A stretch of DNA of 64,000 nucleotides from Centropus unirufus. Taxonomy: Eukaryota > Chordata > Aves > Cuculiformes > Centropidae. The translations under genes were made by a program, and so were the position numbers. Positions 49,548 through 62,500 of the stretch are shown here, in pieces. How positions within the stretch are numbered: position 1 is the stretch's first letter; each line of letters opens with the position of its first letter. The DNA lies in the NCBI GenBank assembly GCA_013397695.1, contig VYZI01000002.1:7368395-7432394 (forward strand). Reading direction: 5' to 3'. The notes under the pieces are model-generated. The model searched no databases, was not told the DNA's origin, and saw only the letters and a program-made list of their open reading frames with translations.

Positions 49548-52500
49548 GATAAATAGGGGAATCTGCACCACACTACTGCTAGTGTGGCCCTGGTTCTGAC
49601 CTGTGGGTACAGGAGTCTCATTTCTTCACAGCAAACATCTGATGTTTGAATGCATTTATTCCTGTCAGATTGGGAACTCATGAGTGTTTCTCAGTTTCTT
49701 AAAAATGAAAACATTTCTCTAGCAAGATAATTTGCTTTCTCTTAAACTTGTTAAGTTTCTTGAATTCTCTTGATTCCCAGTTTTCTTATGAAGTTCAGCA
49801 ACTGAAAGCAGCTGCATTTAGACATTTGAGACAGAACAGTATTTTTGAACAAAGACCCTTATGCCTTCCTTCAGTATCCACTTGACCATGCTTTGCTTGA
49901 CAGGAAAAGAAAAAAATACTACCATCATCCATGTTGAAAAAACAATTTCAGGACCAGGTAGACAGACAATCAGAGAATTAAGACTATTCCTAGAGAGCTT
50001 GTGCTCACTCTTAAGTCCTTATGTAGTTTGATGTCTGTGGGCAGCAGACCCTCATTACTTTGGTACAAATATGTCATTGAAAATTGCTTTATTTATTCAT
50101 TCCACACGAGACTCACTCATTTTGCTGCTGAGAACATCAGCATCAAATGAACAGAACAGTGAGCTGCAAGACATCAGTGTCTCTATTTTGATATTTTGTA
50201 AAAACTGAAACTTAAAAAAAGAAAACTTTTAAAAGGCTGCCAGTCATCTTAGGGAATGACTCAATTCACTGAACAATGTTATTATTTTAACAACTAAAGC
50301 TGACATTCTCCCAAGTTGAATTTATGTACTATGTCTACAATACATTTTCAATTTATTTTTTATCTAACACATTACATTCTGTCACCACACTTGTAGATAA
50401 ACCTATGGAGTGAATCAAGTTTTATAAATATAATTCTCCAAGCCAGGATTCTAGGTGAAAACTGAAGCCTTTAAATAAAGTAGAAATACTTTTTTTTTTT
50501 TCAGAAACTCTACAACAGAACCTAAAACAACATAGTTCCTTTAGATTTTCAGAATGTAGAATTGTATACATATACAGGATATTTCACTGCTATGACTTGC
50601 TTGCACAGTGAGGTGACAGAAGTCTTTTTGGTTATAACATAAACTGAAACTTGCCATTAAATTTTTCAAGATATATGCTTAGTTGTTAGTGAACAGGATG
50701 TAACAAAGTGTTACATGCATTAATTGATATATCCTGCCCCATTTATTTCTAGTTCTGTTCCTAAGAGATCCTCTCAATTCCTTAATAATAGCTATTCATA
50801 TAGTGTTATACATTTTGAAATACAATATAAACATTTAAGATTGCTTCCCTTCCTAAAATCCCCAAAGAGAGAGAAAAAGAGCTTTTTTTTCTGCTGTTTC
50901 ATCTAAACTTCAACATTTTTCAAATATAAAGACGCTAAACAAAAAGCCACATGCAGAACTGCAAGAGCTGTTATGGCAAATTTCTAACTGCATAAAGTTT
51001 GGTTTGAACTATGAACCTTACAGCAATTTAAACTCTGCCGGCCTAAACAAAAAAAAAAATAAATGCAGGGATTTTCTGGTGTGTGTATAAGATTTGTTTC
51101 AGTAGGCTTTTCTCCATACATAATACGCCTCACTGCATACTTTCTTCTCAAGGGGATGGAAGAATAAATAACAGTTGGCAGATGTTAGTTAGATCAGCCA
51201 ATGCAACAGCAGCAGGCAGGTATAGACAGTGTAGACATGATGACAATGTGACACACTCTGTGGAGGAAAACACTGCGTTGATTAACCGACTTGTAGATTT
51301 TGAGTTGGGCCACTTCAGTAATTAGGAATGGTGACAACCTCATTGATGAAATATATTAGTTCTCTGCTAGTTTCTTTTCTCTCTCTACCGTACCATAGGA
51401 GTTCAGAATAAGTACATTTCTGCTAATAACTGCAATGTGCCAAGGAACATCCCTGAGTACTGATATGCTCTTGTGGAACAAGTCATGACGCTGGTAGCAA
51501 ACACTCTTGCACTTCCAGATAGCATAGCTGTGCTTAAACTGAAAAGTTTTTACTCCCAAGTGATGTCCAGGAGTCGCTGGCAAGGGAACCAGTTACACAC
51601 CAGAAGGTTCCTAGGGACCATGATACCAGTGCAAATGGTTACATCACCCGTTAAGAAATTCCAGGGTAATGTTTAATATACTAATAGAGCAGCAGGTATG
51701 TAATCAAGGGGAAGTCTTGTACTTTGAAGCAGCCTTTTAATTTAATTTAATTTTGTCACAGAGCACGTTCTGCTTGAACTATGTGCACTGAATCATGGCC
51801 ATGAATCATGGAGGTGAGCCTCCTTCACCCAGCAGAAATATCTAAATGCTGGCAGCCACTTGAGAATTATTTCAGTGCATGCATTACAAAGCTCTGACAG
51901 ATACTAAAAAAGACCTTCTAAAATACAGCCATCCTGGAATAAAAATTCTGCAAGGCTATTGCCACTAATGGTTACAAGTCCACTGTCAACAGAGTGCCTG
52001 AGGTTGTACATACCACTCTTTGTTCCATATAAAGGTGGAACAACACTAAACGCTTTTTTCTATATGAATATTTATAAGTGCAGGGAAGCAAACATCCTTT
52101 CGCTAGGATGTGAGAAAGGACACGTGGAAGATGGATGGTTTATCATGCCAAATAGACGCAGGAGACTCCCTACTAAAAGCAATAGGCCCAGTGGGGATAG
52201 ACACTTAACAGCTGCAATTCATTGAGTACAAACCCAATAAAGCAGTAATGTGACATTTTTATTGGTATCCAGCTAATGCCAGATTCAAAGGGAGTCATTT
52301 ATTTTAAGCAACAGGTCATACAAATAATCTTTGTGGTAACTCTATCACGCGCTTGGAAGTTATTACGTATAGCACTTCAGCATAAAAAGGATGCTTTTTT
52401 GATACTAGTCCAAATAACATCCTTTTTGGTGCTCCAATTTGTTATTTAGCTTCTAATCTGAACGCAGAAGTTTCTCAGAGTCTTCCGAATATCAAAGCAA

Positions 52501-53502
52501 TTGCCATCCACTGAATGTCTCTTTGTCCTATCAGTGATACTTTCAAAGTAGTACAGAAGCGGAGACATGACCTCACTTGATTAAATTTGTATGTTTTCCT
52601 TGAACAATCTGTTTATTTCCGTATGACTTAAATGACTATCAAGTTTCAGTAATCATTACTGGCTCAAAATTAGCTCCATTTAATAATAACAAAGTTATTG
52701 TTATTTTAGATAGGTGATGGATTATCCTAAAGTTGCTAGGTAGTATCATTACAATTACTGAAGAACAGAAAAATCCCCCTCTTCTTTGCCACTGCACCTA
52801 TCAGGCAAACAGGAATTAAAAGGTAAGGTATAAAATCATTAATCTGGCTTCTTACTGTATATGTGATTGAAATAATGACAGTATTCATTCCAGTTTTCCA
52901 ATCCATGGCCTCAAAACTGTAGAAGGTTATAGAATGGTGTGGATTTGTCCCTGCATTGTTTATACCGAAATTTTCCTAGGAAATGTCATGTTTCTTTCTG
53001 GTCTTCAGTACTACTGGATAAAGACACTCAAATGAGATCTTCTGGTGCTAACCAAACTATCAAACTAGTGAACCGTCAGACAAATCTTTTGGGTCCCTTC
53101 TAATTTCAGGGTATCCAGTGCATCTGCATAAAAGGTCACCTTGCGTGCAAAAACTAAGGGCATGGAAAAACTATAAATATATGCTTGTCAAAAAAATGGT
53201 GCAAGAACATAGTCATGTTTGCTTGCAGTTGCTGACGCTTGGAGTTTTTGGGGGGCTTTTTTTGGTTTGGTTTTGTTTTTCTATTTTGCATTGTAGATGT
53301 GATCCAACAATAGCCTGTGTCTTGCAAATCTTGGTTGAGTTTAACATGTTTCAAATTGTAAATAAAACAGTGTTACCTCAAAACTGCACAGGTTCTTTCT
53401 AAAAATAAGAAAGTGCTGCAGGTCACTGTAGTGGAGGGAACAGAGCAGAAAAGCATAAGTAATTTCAAAGGCTACCTAGAGTCTAGTATTAATATAGTAT
53501 TA

Positions 53503-53596
53503 NNNNNNNNNNNNNNNNNNNNNNNNNNNNNNNNNNNNNNNNNNNNNNNNNNNNNNNNNNNNNNNNNNNNNNNNNNNNNNNNNNNNNNNNNNNNNN
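53503..53596. other. assembly gap (94 N)
   Basis: A run of 94 undetermined bases. Flanks are AT-rich but not obviously repetitive. Frames crossing it are artefacts. Confidence 0.99.
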
Positions 53597-56500
53597 TTAA
53601 AAAATGAGCCAAAAGAGTTTTTACAAAATAAACCTTTAAATTATTTTCACAAAGCAAAACTGGCACTAGTCTTATATTGTGAACATTCTTATGAAAACCT
53701 GAAAGATCTGCAATAAAAATGAAATGATGAAAGAGATATAGCATACACAGCATTAGGCTAAGTGAAAATGTATTACAGAGGTTTTGTTTTTTCCTTTCTA
53801 TATGTATACTTCGAAAAAAGCAGTATTGCTCCTAGAGGGGAAAACAATTAGAGATGATTGTGTCTAGACAACTACTGCCCAACAGTCCTATACACACATT
53901 TTTCTCCTTGTAGAAGCTTACATGCAAGGTCAGATCCAAACCCGCTACTCGTTTTGTTACTGGGTTCCTGTCTTTCCCATCGATACAAATTTCAGACCTT
54001 AATTAGATTAGAATCCTTTTCTTCAGTAACTGCTGTTATCTAATCCAGTTTGTCTAAATTGACTTTTTAAGGTGAAAATGTCTGTATAAATCAGATAACA
54101 TTTGGTATCTAGGAAAAAGACATCCTGAAAGTTGAAACATCTGAAAAGTAAAAAGCTATCTGGTACATAAACACAAACTAAAGTAGTATTATATTCGTGA
54201 TGCAGGCTTTTGCTCCTCAGATGGTCCTTCTCTGAAGGCAAGAATTTTGATATCCCCAAGGGGCATTATCCTCCAGTCTGTTTTGTTGGAATGAACGTGC
54301 TTCTGGGGGAACCTTTCACATACATCTACATTTGGGGTGGTTTGCTCTTATGATAGTAGAGGGCTTAAAAAGTCAATAAGGAAAACAAATCCTGGAGCAT
54401 ACAATATTCTCCAAAAAAAGTCAAGCCTTGCAAGATTATATCACAAATTTTATAATCCCCAGTTACAACACATGATTAGTTTGCAGTAGTTGATTAACTT
54501 CAATATGTTTTTCCCCTTTTTCCTTTGCCTTAAAGAAAATAATGACTCTCCCATGGAGAAACATTTTCTTTCCATTATATTTTCAATCCATTAAGATATT
54601 AATCTGGATTTAGTAACAAATATTGAGCATGAATGAGGTACGTTGGAAGTGGGTTGCCCTGAAAGAAATCTTAGGGAAAAGAAAAACAAAATAAAATTAC
54701 TCTAGTGGCTGGTAAAATTCAACACCTATGAAGTACAGCAGCACCCCCTCCACACACTAGCATGATGCCAGGGTTCTAAAATTCCACCAGGACTACAAAT
54801 AGAACTGCCTGGATCCTCTGAAATGCATCTTGAGAGAACCGAAGTTATGCAAGCAGGAAGACAGTAGGTAATATTAAAATGACATAATCATGAATGGGGA
54901 TTAAGCAATTAAAACACTTTACCCAAACTTTTGGGGAAAACACTGGAGGAACCCTAGCCTCCTTACCTCTCTGTAAGTGACTGGTGACTCCAGTCTCTTA
55001 CTAAGCTCTTTAGAGTCTCTCCACATTTAAATCTTGCCTATTCCTTCAGGGAATTCAGCTAATTCCACAGATTACAGTGCCCAAATCTGCACCCTTCACT
55101 TGCTGTAACACCAATGAATTACGCCTAGAACAATGCTAGATTCACTTTCAAATCTAGACAGCTTTGTAAACAACTTCAAGTGGCAGGATTACACTGTAGC
55201 TTTTATTTAGCATCACTGACCTTGTAAGCTAATTACCGATCTCATTTTAAAGTGGCAAATTTAAATATGTCCTCAAAACTCTCCTCTAGGTCATCATGCT
55301 GAAGTCATTGCTCACTAGCTTCAATATTTTCTGCAATCAGTTTATTTAAGCTGTTCTGCTTTCATTGAGATAGTAATTTCTTATATCAGAAAAAAAGTGA
55401 TAAGCAGTTACTCAAATAAAGTCATCAGATAAAGTGTAGGGAACACAGTATATGACTGTATTCATGCAATCCCTCATACAGACAAAACAGGATTTCACAT
55501 ACAAAATCCCAGGAGGACCAAAGGTGTAGAATTATGTTAAATTCAAATAGACTTGGAAAGTTACAAATAAAAGCCTAATTTTTCTCTCCATAACAAAGAT
55601 ATATGATTGTATTGTGATGTCCAAGAGCTAAACTCGACAAAAGAAAACAATCCAACGTTTCCATAAAGAGAGCATTCAAAGAACTCAAACACTCTATATC
55701 CCTGTAAATTCCTCTACTAGTACAAATCCCAACAGAATGAAAGAATGAAATAAAATCAGCATTGTCCAACAAAAGGTGCTGTTCCCATTACTGTTCCTGA
55801 ATACACTAATGTAAAATACCATAAATCCAGTTCCATACTTTGTGTTTCAGTACCTGCAAACCATGAAACAATTTATCAACTTATTAAAAATATTTCATTT
55901 GACCAAATGTAGTAACATCTAAACTAAAACTACTTTGACAATATGTAGATTTACTGTGGGAGTGCTCCTAGGACTGCAACACACTGAAGCCATCAACTTC
56001 TAAGCAGTTAACACCAGATTTTGGAAACATATCCTTCAAGGGCATTCACTATCCTTTCATAGACATATTTCAGACACTGAAAAAGAGACTTTTCATCATA
56101 CATAAAACATGAGACAGCTCCTCATGATTTCTATTGGCAGACAGCATCATTTTTTTTAAAGTAGGACAATATACACTGACATCTTGTCTATATCTGCAAG
56201 AAAAGTCTGGTTTACCATAGTGAAAGGGCCAAACAAAATGCACTAAAAATGAGAGCTCAGGACAACTATGCAAACGCATAAGAGAAAACTGAACTGTATC
56301 GGGGAAATTGTTTCTAGACCTTTGTTGCACGTGATTTTGCTACAGTTCTAAATGCTATCAAGACTCCGGTGAAGGGAAAAATGAATGAGAGGATTGGTTT
56401 GTGGTGGATGCATGAACACCGTTTTCTATATTTCTATATACTATAGTCACAAGGTGCATATCAGTGAGGAAACTGATCCTGAAATGAGATTCATGGACCT

Positions 56501-59500
56501 TTGCATCTATAACGACTTGAAAATGTGCACCAGCAGCCACTGTAGTGTGATGAGTCAGTTTATCAGTAGGAGAAATTATTTTTATCTCTAATCAAGCAGG
56601 TATAAGGGTATAATAGTATTTCAACTCTCATTCCCCAACAAAAGCCTATTCAGAGCACATTACCATAATGGAAAATGTCTTTTTCAACTTTGCAGGAGAA
56701 AAAAAAATCCACAAGGGCTTTTTTTTCAATGCATGCCACATGTCAATCTGAGGCTTAAAAAGAAGATCCCCATATTTTTATGCTAAAAAAAAATATGGAT
56801 TAATCTCAACGGGCAGTTGTCTCCCATGGATTATTAGGTCTCTCAAGAAACCTTACATAACACACACAGGTCTTATGATTAGCTTGAAAACCCAAGGAGA
56901 CATATTATTATCCTCTTAAAATGCCATATTTGCACCAGGGGGTTGAAAATAAAAGTTATTCCAAGGTTTTCTGATTTCAGCATTGCTTTTTACTTCAAAA
57001 TCTCTTTCGATCTTAACTGTAGCATATGCAGAAATTTATTAGTGGGGATGCAGAAAGCATGTCCTGCAGTACTTGACAGACCAGGCTGCTGCAACCATCT
57101 AGGAACTTTTGCTATGATAAAACCTTTACATTAATGTCAAAACAGGACAAAATTTCAGCTCATGAGTCCAGGTGAATGACCTGACCAAATAATAACTAAC
57201 CTGTTATCCTGCACTACTTAGTAAATTAGATGCAATAGTTCAAATGAAAAAAAAAGACATTCTTCAGTATGAAAAGTCAAGTCCCTCAAAGCGTGGATTT
57301 CTGGACAAAGTCACACAACAGCAAAAAATGGGTTAAGCCTGAGATTTCATATTTATTGGAAAAATCAGTCTGAATCCCCCTTTTCTACATTGTTCGCTTT
57401 CATTGCTTTTATTCCCTTTTATATTTTTTTTCTTGTATATTTTTGCTCTTGCTAATTTCAGCATCTGGTGCTGTTTTCTTTTGCTGCTGTTACATTATCC
57501 CTTTTTTCCCACCCCTACTTTCTTCATCCTTTATGGAAACTATCAATTTCTTCTCTCTGACCTTCTTCTCCCAGTGCTGAAAAACTAACTCAGGTAAATC
57601 ATCTGAAACACAAATCTGAGACAGGGGACTGTGTGTGGACTAGCTGCATGTGAAGACAGGAAAGTATTCCAAAGATCCTTAGGAGCCGCTGACAGAAGCA
57701 AGGGGAACTTTAGTTTCTCTTCTCAGTCCACACTGAGAGGTTACCTTAAGTCCTACCAGATCTTCACAGGGGAGAGCGAATGTAGTGTCATGCTGAAATG
57801 ACTAACAGCAGCAAAAGTGATACTTGCCATTTTGGACCATGCTGATCACTAGAAGGACAAGGAAGAAAAATGTCTTCAAGTCAAGATGGTAAATGACTGC
57901 TGTTTGAGCTGAGGATAAGTGCCTGTAACAACAGGGCAGAGCTGTGACAGCACATTTTCCAAGGCAGAGCGGCAGAGAGAGGTCACTGGATTCCCTCCAT
58001 TGCAAAAAATCATTGGGGCTGTAAATGTAAGAAGGCTGAATTGTTCTTTTGACTGGGTCAGCAAAGATCTGCAGGTGTTGAACATCAGTTTGTATCTGAG
58101 ATAGCATCAAAACTCTCTGTACAAAGACTACTCAAAATTATACTTGGAATAAAACACCCTAAAACAAACAGGAATCCCTCTATATTGAATATTCTGAAGT
58201 GTTAACAGGGCATATGCACACATAATAAATACTTTTCAGCGTCTCCAGCCTCCAAGATATCGGGTATAAATTATGCCTCTCGTGTAAGTCCCACAAGAAC
58301 AGTGCAGTGGTTAAGGATGACACAGTTCTGATATCCTGAGGGAAATACTACACTCATAATGAAAAGACAGATGGAGCGTTCCATTTGTGGAAATCAAGAT
58401 TTTCATCAGAGGTGAAAGCTTGGCCCCATGGAAAAGAGTGCAACTGCCTCATTCCCGAAGATGCAGCAGTTAATATTACTTACAAGAAGGCATCACAAAG
58501 TGTATGAAATGTTGAATGCTCTGAGAAGTGACTGTAATTATCAGAGGATTTAAAAATGTAATCATTAAAGCTATTATCTTAGACTTGCTGGACTTTGATA
58601 ATCCTCAGTGACACTTGCAAATTCCATAAACAAAAAAAGATCCTTCTAGTTTGAAAAGTAAGTCCATTCATGCAAAACTAATCTACATTTCCCAATCAAA
58701 CCTGGCTCAAGGGCGTTCTGTGGTTTCCTTCCTTTTCAAGCATCCAGCCAGCAGATGCTGTCATTTTAACTTCTGTTAAGAGATTCTCATCCTAACTTGA
58801 GTACTGTACATTGTTCCTGTTCTTCTTAAGAGATCTGTGTGGGAATTCTAGCAAGGAGAAATCAGTATTGCTGCCAAACCAGCTGTTAAATGTGAGAAAA
58901 GAATTCAAGAAGCCATTTCACAGGATATTTTCTATTGTAGTATCTGTGCTCAATTATCTTACCAGCAAATTTTACAGAGGTGAAGTGATTAATGTATAAA
59001 ATGCTGTATCTGTCTGCATGGCCATACACAGGCACACGTTGCCCGGTATTGCATGACTGAGGGGCAGAAATAGTATTACCAAAGCACATAAGGCAGATTT
59101 TTTTTCAATATGGCTGGCAAAACAGGACTCAAACAAAGTCATGTTAGGGATTACTGATGTACAAAAAATATTTGTGGCTTCTAAATTTTTCAGTAAGTCA
59201 GGTTTTCTGCTCCAAGTAACACAGTAATCTTGCCTCAAAAGCTACAAGGAGGAGATGAATTCTGTAGGTCTCTATCTGCTAACCAACTAAACATCAGAAA
59301 GGCCAAAATATTGCCTCAGTTGACCCTCAGGTTTCTTTTACCTTATCAATTAAGACAAACTATGTAGAGGAGAAATTAAGAAGCATAGTTCCTCAAGTGT
59401 TTTTTCTGTGAAACGTCTAGAAGGGAGAAAGTGCTGTGGTGCTTTTAAGGAAGAAAAAAAATAAAAAGTAAAAATCCCAAATCAACCAACCAAACTCTAC

Positions 59501-62500
59501 CCAACTTTTTCTTAGGTTAATGGAGATATATACACACACACACACACATATATATATACACATATATATATAATTTATTTTTCTTTTTTGTGAGATATGC
59601 TCTTCTGGAACTCTTCCTCCAATCTCAGTAGACAAAAGGTGGAAGACAGTGAATTTATAAGAATCATATTGTCAGAAGTTAGCAATTCAAGCCATAATAG
59701 ATTCAATTAAAGAAAAAGAAAATACGAAAGCACACAGAAGCATTTTTCAAATTGTATTTGTATTGTTCAGAGATCAAGAAAAATATGCTGAAATTGTTAT
59801 GGCCTTTTCTACAAGTACAAGAAAAAAGTGGTAATTTGTCTTATATAGACACAAATGTTAATATATACTGTTCTGAGATTTGTCTTGTGTGGGTGCATAC
59901 CCATGTGCCTGTGTATTTTGGGATTACATGCTGAGAGTAAAAGGCCTACCATGACAAATCTGCTAGAACAGTTATGAACCACATAACTCCAGCAACAAGG
60001 GCACCAACTGGCCACAGGCTGTGAATGTGCCACCAATGTGCTCCAAGTTATCACCCTCCTCGCTCAAGCAGAGAAAAGTAGTCCACAGAACGTCTGCATG
60101 TAAAAAAGCACCGTTTCTAGCTTTCTCTGCCAAGCAGCAGCCATGCATGCAAGGAAGAGAAAAACTTAAGAGGTCAGAATAAACAGTCTTTATTGCACTA
60201 TTTTATCCAGTGCATGTAAATTTGAAACAGTAAAGTTCAGGAGGAGAACACCACTTTAAATAATCCAGATCAAAGAAATTGGTGAACAACATAAAAATAC
60301 ACATGCATAATACCTGATATTTACATGCTATTTTTTAACTTGACCTCTTTAAGGGTAAAGAGCTGAAGGCAGGCATTTGGCTGTACTGTGCCATATACTA
60401 TGACCCTAATTTAAAGTCCAACAAAATGGAAAGCTGAACTGTTGCTACGCTGACATTATTCCATTTCACCAGCTAAGAGAGCCCTTAAAGGTAAAGAAAA
60501 AAAACAAAACAAATTTCATCAGAAAAATATTCTATTACATCTATGTTGGTATAGTCTAAATACAGATAAACTAGGCCTTGAGTTGCTCTGACAGATTTAT
60601 CATCATGGTATATGAGCCCCCTGTTCTATTTTGCATAGTACAAGTGAGACTATAGAGGAAAATTTCAATGAGCAAAACCAGAATTAGCCTCTATTCTGAG
60701 CCACTTGTTCACTGTGCTTTATGATATATATTTTAAATAAGAAGTAAACTCAGTTTTCCATTACAGATTAAATCAGATGAGGGTTAAAATTAAAGAATAT
60801 ATTTTATAACTGCAGACAATCTTCATGTCCCTCATCAAAGTAACCACGGTAGTGGTTATGATCAGGGGAAGGAAAATTCCGCAAGAAATTTAACAATCTT
60901 CCCCTAGAAAAAGCTCCTTTCCCAAGCATCTATACAGCACAGATTTTTTTAATACAACCAAACTCAATGCTGAGATTGACTAATAGCAGCGAGCATCTCT
61001 GAGAAGACGGTGGGTCTCTGAACCTGCTCTTATCTACAGCTTCCAGCAGAACTCAACAAAACTCCTGTCTGGCAACCAAAGCCAGGTACCCGTGTCCTAA
61101 GGTCCCCTCTGGAAATTTACTGCATAGATTCACATCCATCAGAACTGTATCCTGAAGGGGGAAAAAGAAACAGCAGTATGTGGAGAGTGCCCTAGAGTAT
61201 TCAAAGATTACGAACACAGGAAAAGAAGTAGATGTTGAGCAATTCTTGCCTTTAAAATCAAACTTTACTTTTAAATTGACCTCGAATTGGGACATGGAAG
61301 TAGTTTTTTGCCCATTAGAGCCCTGAGACCTGTCCCAGAAAACCCGGCTATTGCTCACAATTTCTCCTAGAGTTTACCGAAGTCTTCCCGTTCAGAGTAA
61401 AGGCATTAACTCTTTACCTTCCTCAACTAGGATATATTAGGATGCTTAATTTATTAGGAAACATTAAATGGTTATTTGTTCTTAATACACAATATTGAAT
61501 AAGGGACACCTACAGAGAGAAGATTTTTGCTGATGAAAAATTCAAGTTAATATTGCACTCAGGAGCACTGGAGACAAATTATTTTACTTGTTGATTAATA
61601 GCATATATAGCACCCACTGAGCAGACATAACCTGGGGAGAAACCTGAAAACGTGGCAGTGGAAGTAGCAGTAACAAAACAACATGTCTGAGAATCTGTAC
61701 CTACATGCTTTTACATTCAGAAAGAACAATTCACAAAGTGATGGGGCTTGCTATAAATCATCTGCTGCAGCTGACCAGGGCAGTCTTTCAAGAGAAATGT
61801 AATTCACAGTTTGGGCATCCTTCAGTCCAAAACCCTGCTATTCTAGCCTGTAAAATATCCCTTCCAACACATGGTTACAATCAACTTCACAGATTTATTA
61901 GAGCTTATTTCCTGCTTCCCCATGCAACACTGTAAGCCTTCCCATGTACTTCCTGACTTCATTCTTGAATGAGACTTTTCTTCAGATAAGATTCACTTAT
62001 CTGAACTTACATAACTTCAGGGCAGGAATAAAATTTTTCCTTATTCTTAATAAATCCTTGTTCTCCTGGATTTTTCTTCAGCGCAACTTAATGAAAATTC
62101 ATAGGACATCTGTTCATTCCTAACTAGAACAATTTCTACCTTGGAATTTTCCTTCTGCTTAAAAAATATTGCAATGAACCCATTATATTTAGAGATCCTC
62201 TCAGGGATTACAGTCAATCATCCACTCACTTGTGCTTTTCGCTACCAGACCTTATTAGCTTCATAGATTCCCATGCTTCTAAAAACCTGTTGTCCTTTTC
62301 TGTCTCTCCAAAACAAGCCATAGATTCTTCTTTAACAGCTCCCTGAAATTTTTCAGGTCAACATGAAGAGCCATCTGTTCTCCTTGGCATGTAATTCCTA
62401 TCTCTCCCTTTCAAAGAAAAACTGTTTTTTAAAGCCTTGAGCTTGTGGGCCCCCTGCGTATTTTTCCTCCAAATTTTTGTATGAAGTCCCATTCACCATC

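Larger units (their letters stand above)
47667..53502. other. AT-rich DNA without recognisable gene
   Basis: No CR1 or gene was recognised. Homopolymers are A16 at 47741-47756, A15 at 49533-49547 and T12 at 50490-50501. A more complex, less AT-rich zone at 51083-52225 has three successive plus-strand open frames (80, 67 and 88 codons) and one antisense frame of 75 codons. None has a domain I recognise. Confidence 0.6.

Noticed and set aside
53413..53753. Open frames across the N run
   Set aside because: Length comes from undetermined bases translated as X; not evidence of coding.
57403..57588. Hydrophobic 61-codon frame resembling a membrane protein
   Set aside because: The Phe/Leu richness comes from a T-rich stretch; no start context or conserved pattern.
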